Assembly (NCBI GenBank): GCA_964434585.1
Contig: CAYSVN010000048.1
Coordinates: 1 to 8,949 of the forward strand
Length of the DNA: 8,949 nucleotides
Reading direction: 5' to 3'
From: CAYSVN01 sp964434585
Lineage (GTDB): Bacteria > Patescibacteriota > Gracilibacteria > Peribacterales > Peribacteraceae
Numbering within the stretch: position 1 is the stretch's first letter; every line of letters starts with the position of its first letter. The translations under genes were made by a program, and so were the position numbers. The notes under the pieces are model-generated. The model worked only from the letters and a program-made list of their open reading frames with translations, ran no database searches and was not told where the DNA came from. Positions 1-6,248 of the stretch are shown one piece after another.

Positions 1-414
1 ATGCTGATGTTTAGTATTTTTTTATTAACCTATATAGCGCTGACAATTCTTGATATGCCATATGCATTAACACTAGCTGTGCTTGCTGGTTTTTGTGAAA
101 TGATTCCTGTAGTAGGTCCGCTTATTGCATCACTCCCCGCACTACTTATTGGCTTAACTGATAAAGGATTTGTCTGGGTTCTTGTTATTGCAATTGTGTA
201 TTACATTATTCAGTGGTGCGAAAATAATTTACTAGTACCAATGATTATGAAACGAGCGGTTGGTCTTTCACCTATTGCTATCCTAGCTGCTATGATGATT
301 GGAATTAGTTTTCCTTCAACTATTCACCCAGTACTTGGAGTAATTTTAGCAATTCCAGCTATGACAATTCTTACGCTGTTTATTGAAGACTTTAGAGGCA
401 GTAAGAGGTCCTAA
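1..414 (+). CDS. AI-2E family transporter (PerM-like), C-terminal part
   Basis: This is the C-terminal 137 residues of a polytopic membrane protein of the AI-2E/PerM family, whose members are usually about 330-370 residues, so the gene almost certainly begins upstream of the window; the ATG at base 1 is probably an internal Met. Seen: hydrophobic segments at about residues 2-17, 22-50, 57-72, 90-103 and 108-127. The family hallmarks are a Glu followed by IPVVGP (about 33-40) and an E-N-N-L-L-V-P motif near 74-80 followed by a basic MKRAVGLSP stretch. Family members are proposed exporters or permeases (autoinducer-2, Na+/H+ exchange), but the substrate cannot be read from sequence. The gene ends with TAA just before the first palindromic spacer. 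Family call firm, substrate unknown. Confidence 0.85.
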   Translation: MLMFSIFLLTYIALTILDMPYALTLAVLAGFCEMIPVVGPLIASLPALLIGLTDKGFVWVLVIAIVYYIIQWCENNLLVPMIMKRAVGLSPIAILAAMMIGISFPSTIHPVLGVILAIPAMTILTLFIEDFRGSKRS

Positions 415-580
415 AGGTGGAAAACGTTTTTGTGGTGAGTGGTGGTTGGTGAATGGTGCTGGTAGCAGCATTAATGTCAGCTATCTACACCATTCACTAT
501 TCACAATCCACTATTAACAAAAACCTCTACGTCTTCTAGAACCTCTAGAAGGTCTTTCTAAAAACAGTTATCATCAATAC
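415..580. repeat. Imperfect palindrome of degenerate 7-bp repeats (spacer element 1)
   Basis: Gene-free 166 bp. The right arm, read on the minus strand, is five consecutive heptads (bases 518 back to 484): GTTAATA, GTGGATT, GTGAATA, GTGAATG, GTGTAGA. The left arm (432-459) reads GTGGTGA, GTGGTGG, TTGGTGA, ATGGTGC. The arms are mutually inverted. GTGAATGGTG (449-458) pairs perfectly with 488-497, and GTTTTTGT (426-433) pairs perfectly with 517-524, with slipped or mismatched pairing between. The loop is 459-487. A second, perfect inverted repeat lies at 533-551 (CTTCTAGA, 3 nt, TCTAGAAG). There is no canonical GC stem plus T-run terminator. The heptads resemble the short tandemly repeated repetitive sequences known from cyanobacterial spacers, but that is only an analogy. 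Confidence 0.75.
569..574 (+). promoter_or_regulatory. Candidate -10 hexamer placed for a leaderless transcript (metallopeptidase gene)
   Basis: TATCAT (5 of 6 to TATAAT) ends exactly 6 nt before the ATG at 581, so transcription would be expected to start at or next to the A of ATG. No -35-like hexamer is seen at 16-18 nt. Support comes mainly from the same spacing at three other genes in the window. Confidence 0.45.
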
Positions 581-1264
581 ATGTCTCTCCCCGTTACTGT
601 TATCCAAACAAGCAATAAGCATTCACGCGCAGTATTAAAAAACGGTGTTATTGAAGTACGTTTAGCAAAGCGGCTTTTACCTTGGCAGCGCAAGCAACAT
701 ATAGAAGAGCTAACGGCACGCATGCAAGCAACTGCTAAAAAATATGTCAGTAAAAACCTTATTGACCCCTGGGTTAAAATAATAGATGAACGCTCTGGAA
801 GTATAGAGCTGGTAAATGGTAAAACATATAATTTCGAGCTAGAAGCAGTTTCTTCAAAAAGTGTTTTTGTTAAACAGGCTGGAAGCCAATTTAATATAAA
901 AGTAGGCGACGAGGTAACAAGTGCTGAATTAAAAAAATATTTATGGCGACTTTTAAATAAAGTCGAAAAAAAATACATTACAAATTTGGTGCATCATATA
1001 AATAATAATACCATTAAGGCAAAACTTGCTAATGTCTCGTTGCAGCATCTTAAGTCTCGCTGGGGCAGCTGTAGCTCTAACGCAAATATCAAACTTAATA
1101 CCGCCCTTCTTTTTACATCCGAGGAGATTTTAGAGTACGTTATTATTCATGAGCTTTGTCATCGCGTACACATGAACCACTCTTCAGACTTTTGGAATCT
1201 TGTAGAGCAGCACTGCCCAAACTACAAAGATATTAAAAAAGAAATAAAAAGATTTAGCTTGTAG
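581..1264 (+). CDS. YgjP/DUF45-family zinc metallopeptidase
   Basis: This 227-residue protein is about the usual length for the YgjP-like (DUF45, PF01863) metallopeptidases, relatives of the SprT/WLM group. The zinc site is visible: HELCH at 190-194 (the HExxH form, with E191 as presumed general base) and a further His at 200 (HxxxxxH spacing), followed by the family's S-D-F-W. The typical family block K-S-R-W-G-S-C lies at 158-164, about 25 residues before HELCH. No signal peptide or membrane segment is seen, so it is presumably cytoplasmic. The substrate is unknown; family members often sit beside restriction genes, but none is present here. The ATG at 581 is chosen because the protein starts sensibly and TATCAT sits 6 nt upstream; there is no Shine-Dalgarno sequence. 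The gene ends with TAG 29 bp before the next gene. Confidence 0.88.
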   Translation: MSLPVTVIQTSNKHSRAVLKNGVIEVRLAKRLLPWQRKQHIEELTARMQATAKKYVSKNLIDPWVKIIDERSGSIELVNGKTYNFELEAVSSKSVFVKQAGSQFNIKVGDEVTSAELKKYLWRLLNKVEKKYITNLVHHINNNTIKAKLANVSLQHLKSRWGSCSSNANIKLNTALLFTSEEILEYVIIHELCHRVHMNHSSDFWNLVEQHCPNYKDIKKEIKRFSL

Positions 1265-1287
1265 GCTATAATCTGAATCTATAGAAT
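1259..1287 (+). promoter_or_regulatory. Candidate promoter for the small membrane-protein gene
   Basis: TTGTAG (1259-1264, containing the TAG stop of the previous gene) is followed after 17 nt by TAGAAT (1282-1287). That hexamer ends exactly 6 nt before the ATG at 1294, again a leaderless arrangement. An alternative -10, a perfect TATAAT at 1267-1272, would give a leader of about 15 nt but has no visible -35. Both are guesses in AT-rich DNA. Confidence 0.4.
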
Positions 1288-1293
1288 ATAGCT

Positions 1294-1806
1294 ATGTCAA
1301 AGAAGATATTAATTTTATCAGTCATTGCGGCAATAGCTGTAGGAATATATGGACAATACAAACTTATATCCGGCATACATTTTGCAATTTGGTTTTTGCC
1401 AATTATTGTCTTTTATCCATTAATTACATGGAAACTGATTCAAAAAAACAAAAGTAAGTATTGGAAAGTGCTATTAAAATATGAGCTGGTTACAATTCTC
1501 TATCATGTTTTATTGGTACCTTATACTAAGATTCTATATAGTCTTGAAAATTTTAATAACACGCTCGAAAGCTTGGAGGGATTAATACTTTTTTCATTGA
1601 TTATAATATCGTTTCTTTTTTCATTGATATATATTGTGGTAATTGCTTGCTATCGAAACGAGTGTAAGCAAAGTTCTTCTTTTAAAGATGCTATAAAAAT
1701 ATTGGCAGGGGTAATTATTTTATGTTCAGCCTTATATACCATATACACAAATGGAGAATTAGTAGAGTTTATATGGAATATATTTCTTTATCCAATACTA
1801 ACGTAG
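1294..1806 (+). CDS. Hypothetical multi-pass membrane protein
   Basis: Not recognised. The 170-residue product is very hydrophobic, with about five predicted membrane spans at residues 4-22, 28-48, 59-80, 96-120 and 134-152. Loops are short and Lys-rich (48-57 KLIQKNKSKY; 121-135 RNECKQSSSFKDAIK), and there is a small polar loop at about 83-95 (SLENFNNTLESLE). No catalytic or binding motif is evident. The gene is noticeably more AT-rich than its neighbours, as expected for a Phe/Ile/Leu/Tyr-rich membrane protein, so this alone does not argue for transfer. The start is the only in-frame ATG that preserves the whole first span. Its last 9 bases overlap the 3' end of the convergent trpS gene. 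It could be cotranscribed with the metallopeptidase gene or have its own promoter. Confidence 0.7.
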   Translation: MSKKILILSVIAAIAVGIYGQYKLISGIHFAIWFLPIIVFYPLITWKLIQKNKSKYWKVLLKYELVTILYHVLLVPYTKILYSLENFNNTLESLEGLILFSLIIISFLFSLIYIVVIACYRNECKQSSSFKDAIKILAGVIILCSALYTIYTNGELVEFIWNIFLYPILT

Positions 1807-2754
1807 GCCAACTCTTTCTTTAACGTTCTCCATTGTTGCTTGTGCAATTGATCGTACTTTTTTAGCACCTTCAATAAGTACATCTCGAGCATAATCTTCA
1901 GTAATACCAGATCGCGCTTCCCATAGCGGTTGCATGTGCGTTAGGTAGTCTTGTAGCAAGCGTTTTTTAGCATCGCCATACGGTAAGCCACCCCGGTAGT
2001 CAGCTGATAAAGCTTCACGCTCTGCATCGTTTAAAAATAATTTATTAATCTGGAAGATCATACAGCTGTCAGGATCTTTAGGGTCATCCTTACCTTTACT
2101 ATCAGTAGTAATGCTCATAATTGCTTTTTTAGCAGTAGCTTCGTCGGTAAATAATGGAATAGTGTTGCCATAACTTTTGCTCATTTTTGCACCATCGGTT
2201 CCTGGTACCACGGCGACTTCTTCTGCAATAACAACGTCGGGGATGGTAAATGTTTCACCGAATGTATTATTGAATTTAATTGCTAAGTCTCTGGTAATTT
2301 CTACATGCTGTTTTTGGTCTTTTCCAACAGGCACCTGGTCTACCTGATACAGTAGAATGTCTGCCGCCATTAAAATCGGGTATGTAAACAATCCCACATT
2401 AGCTTGTTTGCCTTTAGCAATTTTATCTTTATAGCTATGGGCACGCTCTAGTAAGCCCATTGGCGCAATATTACTTAAAATCCACATTAATTCGCAATGT
2501 TCAGGAATATCAGATTGTTGATAAATGTTAATATCATTTGGGTCAAAACCACAAGCGAGGTAGTCTTGAACAATCTCTATTCTACTACTCTTTAATTTTT
2601 CAGCATCAAGAACAGAGGTAATAGCATGGAGATCAGCAACAAACATAAATTTTTCGTCTGCATGCTGAAATGTTGTTTTGGCTTGCATGATGGATCCAAA
2701 ATAATTACCAATATGTAATGTGCCGCTTGGCTGTAGTCCAGTTAGTGTTCTCAT
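1798..2754 (-). CDS. trpS: Tryptophan--tRNA ligase (TrpRS)
   Basis: Charges tRNA-Trp with tryptophan using ATP, in the cytoplasm. The 318-residue product matches the compact bacterial TrpRS (about 320-340 residues). Seen: the N-terminal T-G-L-Q-P-S-G-T-L-H-I-G-N block with the class I HIGN signature at 14-17; the Trp-pocket region including D-L-H-A-I-T (41-46); V-P-V-G-x-D-Q at 141-147; and the class I KMSKS loop at 190-194 (GAKMSKSYGN). The C-terminal helical anticodon-binding part is complete, ending VKERVGLR. The ATG is fixed by the immediate start of the Rossmann strand (MRTLTGLQPSG). There is no Shine-Dalgarno sequence; a -10-like TATACT lies 6 nt upstream. The stop (TAG) overlaps the stop of the convergent membrane-protein gene, so no terminator fits between them. 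Confidence 0.98.
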   Translation of the reverse strand: MRTLTGLQPSGTLHIGNYFGSIMQAKTTFQHADEKFMFVADLHAITSVLDAEKLKSSRIEIVQDYLACGFDPNDINIYQQSDIPEHCELMWILSNIAPMGLLERAHSYKDKIAKGKQANVGLFTYPILMAADILLYQVDQVPVGKDQKQHVEITRDLAIKFNNTFGETFTIPDVVIAEEVAVVPGTDGAKMSKSYGNTIPLFTDEATAKKAIMSITTDSKGKDDPKDPDSCMIFQINKLFLNDAEREALSADYRGGLPYGDAKKRLLQDYLTHMQPLWEARSGITEDYARDVLIEGAKKVRSIAQATMENVKERVGLR

Positions 2755-2874
2755 ATTTTAAGTATAAAGAAGAAAGAGAAGAAGAGGAAGAAAAGGTTTG
2801 TAAATATTAACATTTTCTTCTTTTTATACTTCTTCTTCCTTTTCTTCTTCCTCAATCTCTGTTTTACTATAAGG
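2755..2874. repeat. Purine/pyrimidine palindrome between divergent genes (spacer element 2)
   Basis: Between the trpS start and the next + gene. Bases 2766-2796 are an uninterrupted purine run of GAA/GAG/AGA words. Bases 2813-2825 and 2829-2853 are almost pure pyrimidine and carry the inverse words. Perfect inverted pieces: AAGTATA (2760-2766) with TATACTT (2825-2831); GAAGAAAA (2787-2794) with TTTTCTTC (2813-2820); and GAAGAAAAGG (2787-2796) with CCTTTTCTTC (2838-2847), so several pairing registers compete. The centre (2797-2812) is AT-rich. It lies between two 5' ends, so it cannot be simply a transcription terminator. Confidence 0.7.
2761..2766 (-). promoter_or_regulatory. Candidate -10 of trpS, leaderless spacing
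   Basis: Read on the minus strand, TATACT (5 of 6 to TATAAT) is followed by TAAAAT and then the ATG of trpS, a 6-nt gap. The hexamer is also part of the AAGTATA arm of the purine-rich palindrome, so promoter and palindrome share bases. No convincing -35 is seen. Confidence 0.45.
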
Positions 2875-4254
2875 GTGAAAAAAGTAATTACATTATCGGT
2901 TTCGTTTATAGCTATTATCGCTATTGTTGCAGCTGCTATTCTTGCTTGGTGGTGGTTTACGTTGCGCGCATTAAGCCCGCTTGATGTTTTACCAAGTGGT
3001 ACATTGGCTTACTTGCATAAGCCAAGTGGGGAGTTGTTAACCTTAGTCGACCAGCACATACCAAGAGTCGCAGTAAAAGAGCAGGGAGAGTTACTAGGTA
3101 TGGCCATTGTGCAAGATGGTACTGTTCTTAGAGTGGTAGAATTCAAGGCGTCTGACCCAGTAGTAAATAAAAACGAAGGAGACTATGGCCTATTTAGCGT
3201 TGACCAAGAAGACATGGCGTACATAAATAACAATGGCGCAACATTAAAACAATTATTACAGCCGTGGTACAACGCACCAACAGACAATAGAAGTTGGGCA
3301 TATTTAAGTCCTGATATTTTGCAGCAAAGCTTAGCAACCCTGCAAACAATAAATACCATGCTTCCAGGCTACAAACAACATGGTATAGTTTTACAAATAC
3401 AAGCAGATGGTTACAGCCTCGCAAGTAAAAATATGGGCGCGGCAAGTAATCCACCTCAGCAAGTATTTCCATTGCATCCTCGGGCAATTAGCTATGCTTA
3501 CACTCACTCACTTAAAAATTGGCTCAATACATTTCCAGATTTTAGTGAACAAAACCTAAGTAGTGCCATTCACAGCTGGACGAAGAAAATGTTCGGTTCA
3601 GATATCAGTGCAAGGTATGATGTATTGCCATCACTAATGAATGATGCAGCGCTACAATTTGTACTGCAAGAAGATGGTAATACTGTTCCTATTATTATTA
3701 CAAGTAGTCATCAAAAAGATGTTATAGATCGTATGCATAATGCTGTGTACGCAAGTTTACCTAAGGGCGAAATTGTCGAGCGCGAGCTAGAACAATTTAC
3801 AGCAAGATACTTACAGGGCTCAGTAGATGATGTAAGACAAGAAATAAAAAATATGCATGGTTATACAGTTCAAATTACCGTGAATCCTCAAACAAACATG
3901 GGGCTCTGCACTGCTTACCGTACAGGGCAAATGGTTGTAAGTACCAACGCCGATGTTTGTTTGCAGTACATAGAACAGTTAAAAGCTCGACCTTTATTTA
4001 GTAAGCGGGGAGTTTCTTCTCAGGGTGTTATTATAGGACACAGCACAATGTTGCCTAACGTCTTACAACAATTTTCCGAAGAGCTTATAAGTATTCAACC
4101 AGACAACAAGCCATTGCGTTGGACAGTAGGCAGCAACGGTACACAACAGGTGGTAACATTTATAACAGACACTTCTATTATAAATCCAAAAACTGTAGCT
4201 AGTGGTAGTACATTAAGTGGAACAGTTATTGAAGACATTACTGCAGAACAATGA
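2875..4254 (+). CDS. Membrane-anchored extracytoplasmic protein, DUF3352-like
   Basis: A 459-residue protein with a short basic N-terminus (MKK), one strong membrane segment at about 5-29 and the rest probably outside the cytoplasm. Just after the anchor is D-V-L-P-S-G-T-L-A-Y-L (37-47), which resembles the opening of DUF3352-type proteins (LPadt-aY pattern); that assignment is tentative. No catalytic motif was seen. The remainder is mixed alpha/beta with few Cys. The start is GTG at 2875, the first plausible initiator giving an intact signal anchor; the frame stays open upstream through the palindrome but lacks an ATG there. AAGG abuts the GTG too closely to act as a normal ribosome site. 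TACTAT (2865-2870) is a weak -10 candidate. The stop overlaps the nuclease start (ATGA), so the two are probably cotranslated. Confidence 0.75.
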   Translation: MKKVITLSVSFIAIIAIVAAAILAWWWFTLRALSPLDVLPSGTLAYLHKPSGELLTLVDQHIPRVAVKEQGELLGMAIVQDGTVLRVVEFKASDPVVNKNEGDYGLFSVDQEDMAYINNNGATLKQLLQPWYNAPTDNRSWAYLSPDILQQSLATLQTINTMLPGYKQHGIVLQIQADGYSLASKNMGAASNPPQQVFPLHPRAISYAYTHSLKNWLNTFPDFSEQNLSSAIHSWTKKMFGSDISARYDVLPSLMNDAALQFVLQEDGNTVPIIITSSHQKDVIDRMHNAVYASLPKGEIVERELEQFTARYLQGSVDDVRQEIKNMHGYTVQITVNPQTNMGLCTAYRTGQMVVSTNADVCLQYIEQLKARPLFSKRGVSSQGVIIGHSTMLPNVLQQFSEELISIQPDNKPLRWTVGSNGTQQVVTFITDTSIINPKTVASGSTLSGTVIEDITAEQ

Positions 4255-4754
4255 ATTCACTAAGTGTAACAACAAGATTTATTTGGTTACTGCTTGGCAT
4301 GTTGCTTGTACTTGGTTTTTGGTATCTACAAGAAAATGTCATTAATAATAATGTATCTGTACCAGTAAAACTTATAAACGTTATTGATGGAGACACTATT
4401 GTAGTAAGCATTGGCGAAGAGCGCGAAACAGTTCGAATAGTAGCAATTGATACTCCAGAGTTTGGGGAGTGTTATTTTAATAATGCCCAAGTGCGATTAC
4501 TTGAATTGTTAAAGCAGCCATTTACACTACATAAAAAACCACTAAAAAATCGTGATACCTACGACCGGTTACTACGTTACATAGAAGTTAACGGTAAAGA
4601 CGTAGGCTCTATTCTTATTGAAGAAGGATATGCCGAGCATTGGGATCGCGATCAGCATCCGCTATTTCATGAATACCAACGTTTAGAGGCACAAGCAAAA
4701 AAAGAAGAAAATGGTCAGTGGAAAAATTGTTTAGAGATTTGGTCTAAAAAATAG
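4251..4754 (+). CDS. Membrane-anchored thermonuclease (staphylococcal nuclease-like)
   Basis: A Ca2+-dependent nuclease of the SNase/TNase family cleaving DNA or RNA phosphodiester bonds, here probably outside the membrane. The 167-residue chain has a membrane segment or uncleaved signal at about 10-27, then the OB-fold nuclease domain at about 36-163. All family catalytic positions are identifiable: V-I-D-G-D-T (D46 and D48, matching SNase D19/D21), V-R-I-V-A-I-D-T-P-E (R62, D67, T68, E70, matching R35, D40, T41, E43) and Y-D-R-L-L-R-Y (R106, matching R87). The only two Cys (C74 in G-E-C and C160 near the C-terminus) could form a disulfide, consistent with export. The ATG overlaps the upstream stop (ATGA), implying translational coupling. 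Family call firm; cellular role (nucleic-acid scavenging, uptake or defence) unknown. Confidence 0.93.
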   Translation: MNSLSVTTRFIWLLLGMLLVLGFWYLQENVINNNVSVPVKLINVIDGDTIVVSIGEERETVRIVAIDTPEFGECYFNNAQVRLLELLKQPFTLHKKPLKNRDTYDRLLRYIEVNGKDVGSILIEEGYAEHWDRDQHPLFHEYQRLEAQAKKEENGQWKNCLEIWSKK

Positions 4755-4799
4755 CTCCAGTTTTGACCGATACTGCAATATTCGTTAAGCTAAGCTTCT

Positions 4800-5249
4800 A
4801 TGTTAGTCACTAAAGAATTTACCTTCGACGCAGCGCACTACTTACCAAATTATTATGGTAAGTGTGAAAATCTCCATGGGCATACCTATCGTTTACAAGT
4901 AACGGTAGAAGGCCCTGTATTAAGTAATGGAATGGTGGTGGATTTTGTGTTGCTTAAACATATTGTTAAAGAGCGTATTTTAAATAATGTAGACCACCGA
5001 TGTTTAAATGATCAATTTCCAAATCCAACCACGGAACTTATTTGTATTTGGATATGGGATGAATTAAACGATATAACAACATTGATGGAGAAAGTATTAA
5101 AAGATCCAAATTTAAAAACAGAATTAAAGCAGTATGTAAAAGAGCCAGTAGATAGTATTCAGAAACGAGAAATTCCAACAAAGCTAAAACTTCACGAAAT
5201 TAAACTATGGGAAACAGCAACAAGTTTTGCTACATACAGTGGAACATAG
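4800..5249 (+). CDS. queD: QueD-like 6-carboxy-5,6,7,8-tetrahydropterin synthase (PTPS family)
   Basis: A T-fold enzyme; QueD converts dihydroneopterin triphosphate to 6-carboxytetrahydropterin in queuosine/7-deazaguanine synthesis. Seen: zinc ligands H13, H26 and H28; catalytic Cys in C22-x3-HGH, the spacing characteristic of QueD rather than other PTPS forms; the Asp-His pair D65-H66 (NVDHRCLN); P-T-T-E (76-79); and the terminal E138 in L-W-E-T. At 149 residues it is longer than the usual ~120 because about 30-35 mostly charged residues (roughly 91-125) are inserted between the conserved helix (WIWDELN) and the last strand. No other queuosine gene is nearby and the 45-bp leader is too short to hold a preQ1 riboswitch plus expression platform with confidence. 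It is probably the third gene of the operon. There is no Shine-Dalgarno sequence. Confidence 0.88.
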   Translation: MLVTKEFTFDAAHYLPNYYGKCENLHGHTYRLQVTVEGPVLSNGMVVDFVLLKHIVKERILNNVDHRCLNDQFPNPTTELICIWIWDELNDITTLMEKVLKDPNLKTELKQYVKEPVDSIQKREIPTKLKLHEIKLWETATSFATYSGT

Positions 5250-5254
5250 CTTGA

Positions 5255-6112
5255 TTATTTTTGACACTTCCGACAAAAATGCGTACCTCGTCCTGCCCAT
5301 TTTATTTTTTCAATATCTGTTTCACAATTCTTACAAGGTTGGCCAGTTTTATCAAACACATGCAGCTCGTCATAAAATGAACCACGTTGATTTTGCGCAT
5401 CAGTAAAACTATAAAATGTTGTGCCTTTCTTGCGTATAGCTAAGGCAATCACATCATCAATTGCATGAAACAATTTTATTTTTTCTGCTTTTGTTAGAGT
5501 GTTGGTTCGGCGCTTAGGGTTAATGCCAGCAGTAAATAACGATTCATCAACATAAATATTGCCAAGGCCTGATACCACAGACTGATTAAGTAGTAGTGCC
5601 TTAATACTTGTTTTGCGATTCTTAAAAATGGCAAGAAAATTATCTAAGGTATAATTTGGTTGTCCTGGTTCAATACCATATTTACTTTTTATAGTGTGTA
5701 AATGTGTTGGAGATACTAATTTAAAATATCCAAACAATCTCATATCGTTAAAAAAAAGTTTAGATTCATCATCCAATATAAGTACAGCTCGCGTGTGTCT
5801 ATTTGGTAAAAGTAAGTCAGATTCACTTAACGTATGTCCACCACCAGCCTTAGAGTTACTGGCTTCGTAAATAAGTTGCCCTGTCATTTTTAAATGAATT
5901 AAAAAGCTATGGTCATTATTACTAAATGGAAAAATAAGTAACTTACCAATACGGTCAGTTGGGGCAAAGGTAAGTCCAACTAAATCTTTGGCAATAGTTG
6001 GGGTATCACGTGTTAGCTTTGGGTGTAATATCTCAACACGCTTAATAGTCTTTCCAGCAATATGTGGTTCTAATGAAAGCCGGACAGTTTCAACTTCGGG
6101 AAGTTCAGGCAT
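5255..6112 (-). CDS. mutM: Formamidopyrimidine-DNA glycosylase (Fpg)
   Basis: Excises oxidised purines such as 8-oxoguanine and formamidopyrimidines from DNA and nicks the abasic site (base-excision repair). At 285 residues it is family-typical and complete. Seen: N-terminal P-E-L-P-E-V-E with catalytic P2 and E3; K57 in R-I-G-K; H-L-K-M-T-G (73-78) with the void-filling Met; N-D-M-R-L-F-G (122-128) with Arg and Phe of the intercalating loop; helix-two-turn-helix S-G-L-G-N-I-Y-V-D-E (181-190); and the C-terminal zinc finger C260-x2-C263-x16-C280-x2-C283 with the DNA-contacting Arg in A-G-R-G-T. Residues about 83-104 carry a somewhat enlarged loop. The gene converges on queD with 5 bp between stops, so no separate terminator fits there. 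ATG start; -10-like TATATT 6 nt upstream. Confidence 0.98.
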   Translation of the reverse strand: MPELPEVETVRLSLEPHIAGKTIKRVEILHPKLTRDTPTIAKDLVGLTFAPTDRIGKLLIFPFSNNDHSFLIHLKMTGQLIYEASNSKAGGGHTLSESDLLLPNRHTRAVLILDDESKLFFNDMRLFGYFKLVSPTHLHTIKSKYGIEPGQPNYTLDNFLAIFKNRKTSIKALLLNQSVVSGLGNIYVDESLFTAGINPKRRTNTLTKAEKIKLFHAIDDVIALAIRKKGTTFYSFTDAQNQRGSFYDELHVFDKTGQPCKNCETDIEKIKWAGRGTHFCRKCQK

Positions 6113-6118
6113 AAAGGG

Positions 6119-6124
6119 AATATA
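6119..6124 (-). promoter_or_regulatory. Candidate -10 of mutM, leaderless spacing
   Basis: On the minus strand TATATT is followed by CCCTTT and the ATG, a 6-nt gap, so the transcript would start at about the first base of the start codon. The -35 region (about 6142-6148) has only a weak TTAAAC/TAAACT match. Confidence 0.45.
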
Positions 6125-6161
6125 ATTCTTGTTTAAAGTATAGTTTAATTTGTAGATTGAG

Positions 6162-6248
6162 TGAAACGTTGCAGAAGTTAAAAAGGTGGCAGAGGTGTAA
6201 AAAGTTTTTTACCTCTGAAACGTTTGCAACTTCTGATACCTTTGCAAC
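6162..6248. repeat. Palindrome built of 18-bp tandem units (spacer element 3)
   Basis: Two directly adjacent 18-bp copies, 6213-6230 and 6231-6248, agree at 15 of 18 positions (consensus YTCTGAWACSTTTGCAAC). The left arm carries the inverse: 6172-6196 pairs with 6211-6235 at 20 of 25 positions around a 14-nt loop of A and T runs. The innermost stem CAGAGGT/ACCTCTG (6190-6196 / 6211-6217) is perfect. GTTGCA at 6168-6173 matches the inverse of 6243-6248, and TGAAACGTT is repeated directly at 6162 and 6216. It starts 5 bp after the HtrA stop, so it may end that transcript, but it does not have the usual GC stem followed by a T-run. It lies upstream of the candidate mutM promoter. Confidence 0.75.

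Noticed and set aside
484..551. CRISPR array or mobile-element ends in the heptad-rich spacer
   Set aside because: Units are 7 bp without spacers between them, and there are no cas or transposase genes and no target-site duplication.
574..978. Open frame of 134 codons on the minus strand
   Set aside because: Antisense to the well-supported metallopeptidase gene; composition is that of a shadow frame with no recognisable domain.
3194..3487. Open frame of 97 codons on the minus strand
   Set aside because: Lies wholly inside the DUF3352-like gene, with no promoter, start context or domain of its own.
4755..4799. preQ1 riboswitch ahead of the queD-like gene
   Set aside because: The 45-bp spacer shows no convincing pseudoknot or stem and terminator; AAGCTAAGCTT near 4786-4796 is only a tiny palindrome.
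5257..5280. ATTTTTG / CAAAAAT inverted repeat as a queD terminator
   Set aside because: The stem is only A/T with one G-C pair, it lies in the mutM coding end (zinc-finger residues), and no T-run follows.
6190..6217. Classical Rho-independent terminator after the HtrA-type gene
   Set aside because: The stem is present, but its T-run is inside the stem and loop rather than directly after a GC-rich stem, so it is kept only as part of the repeat element.
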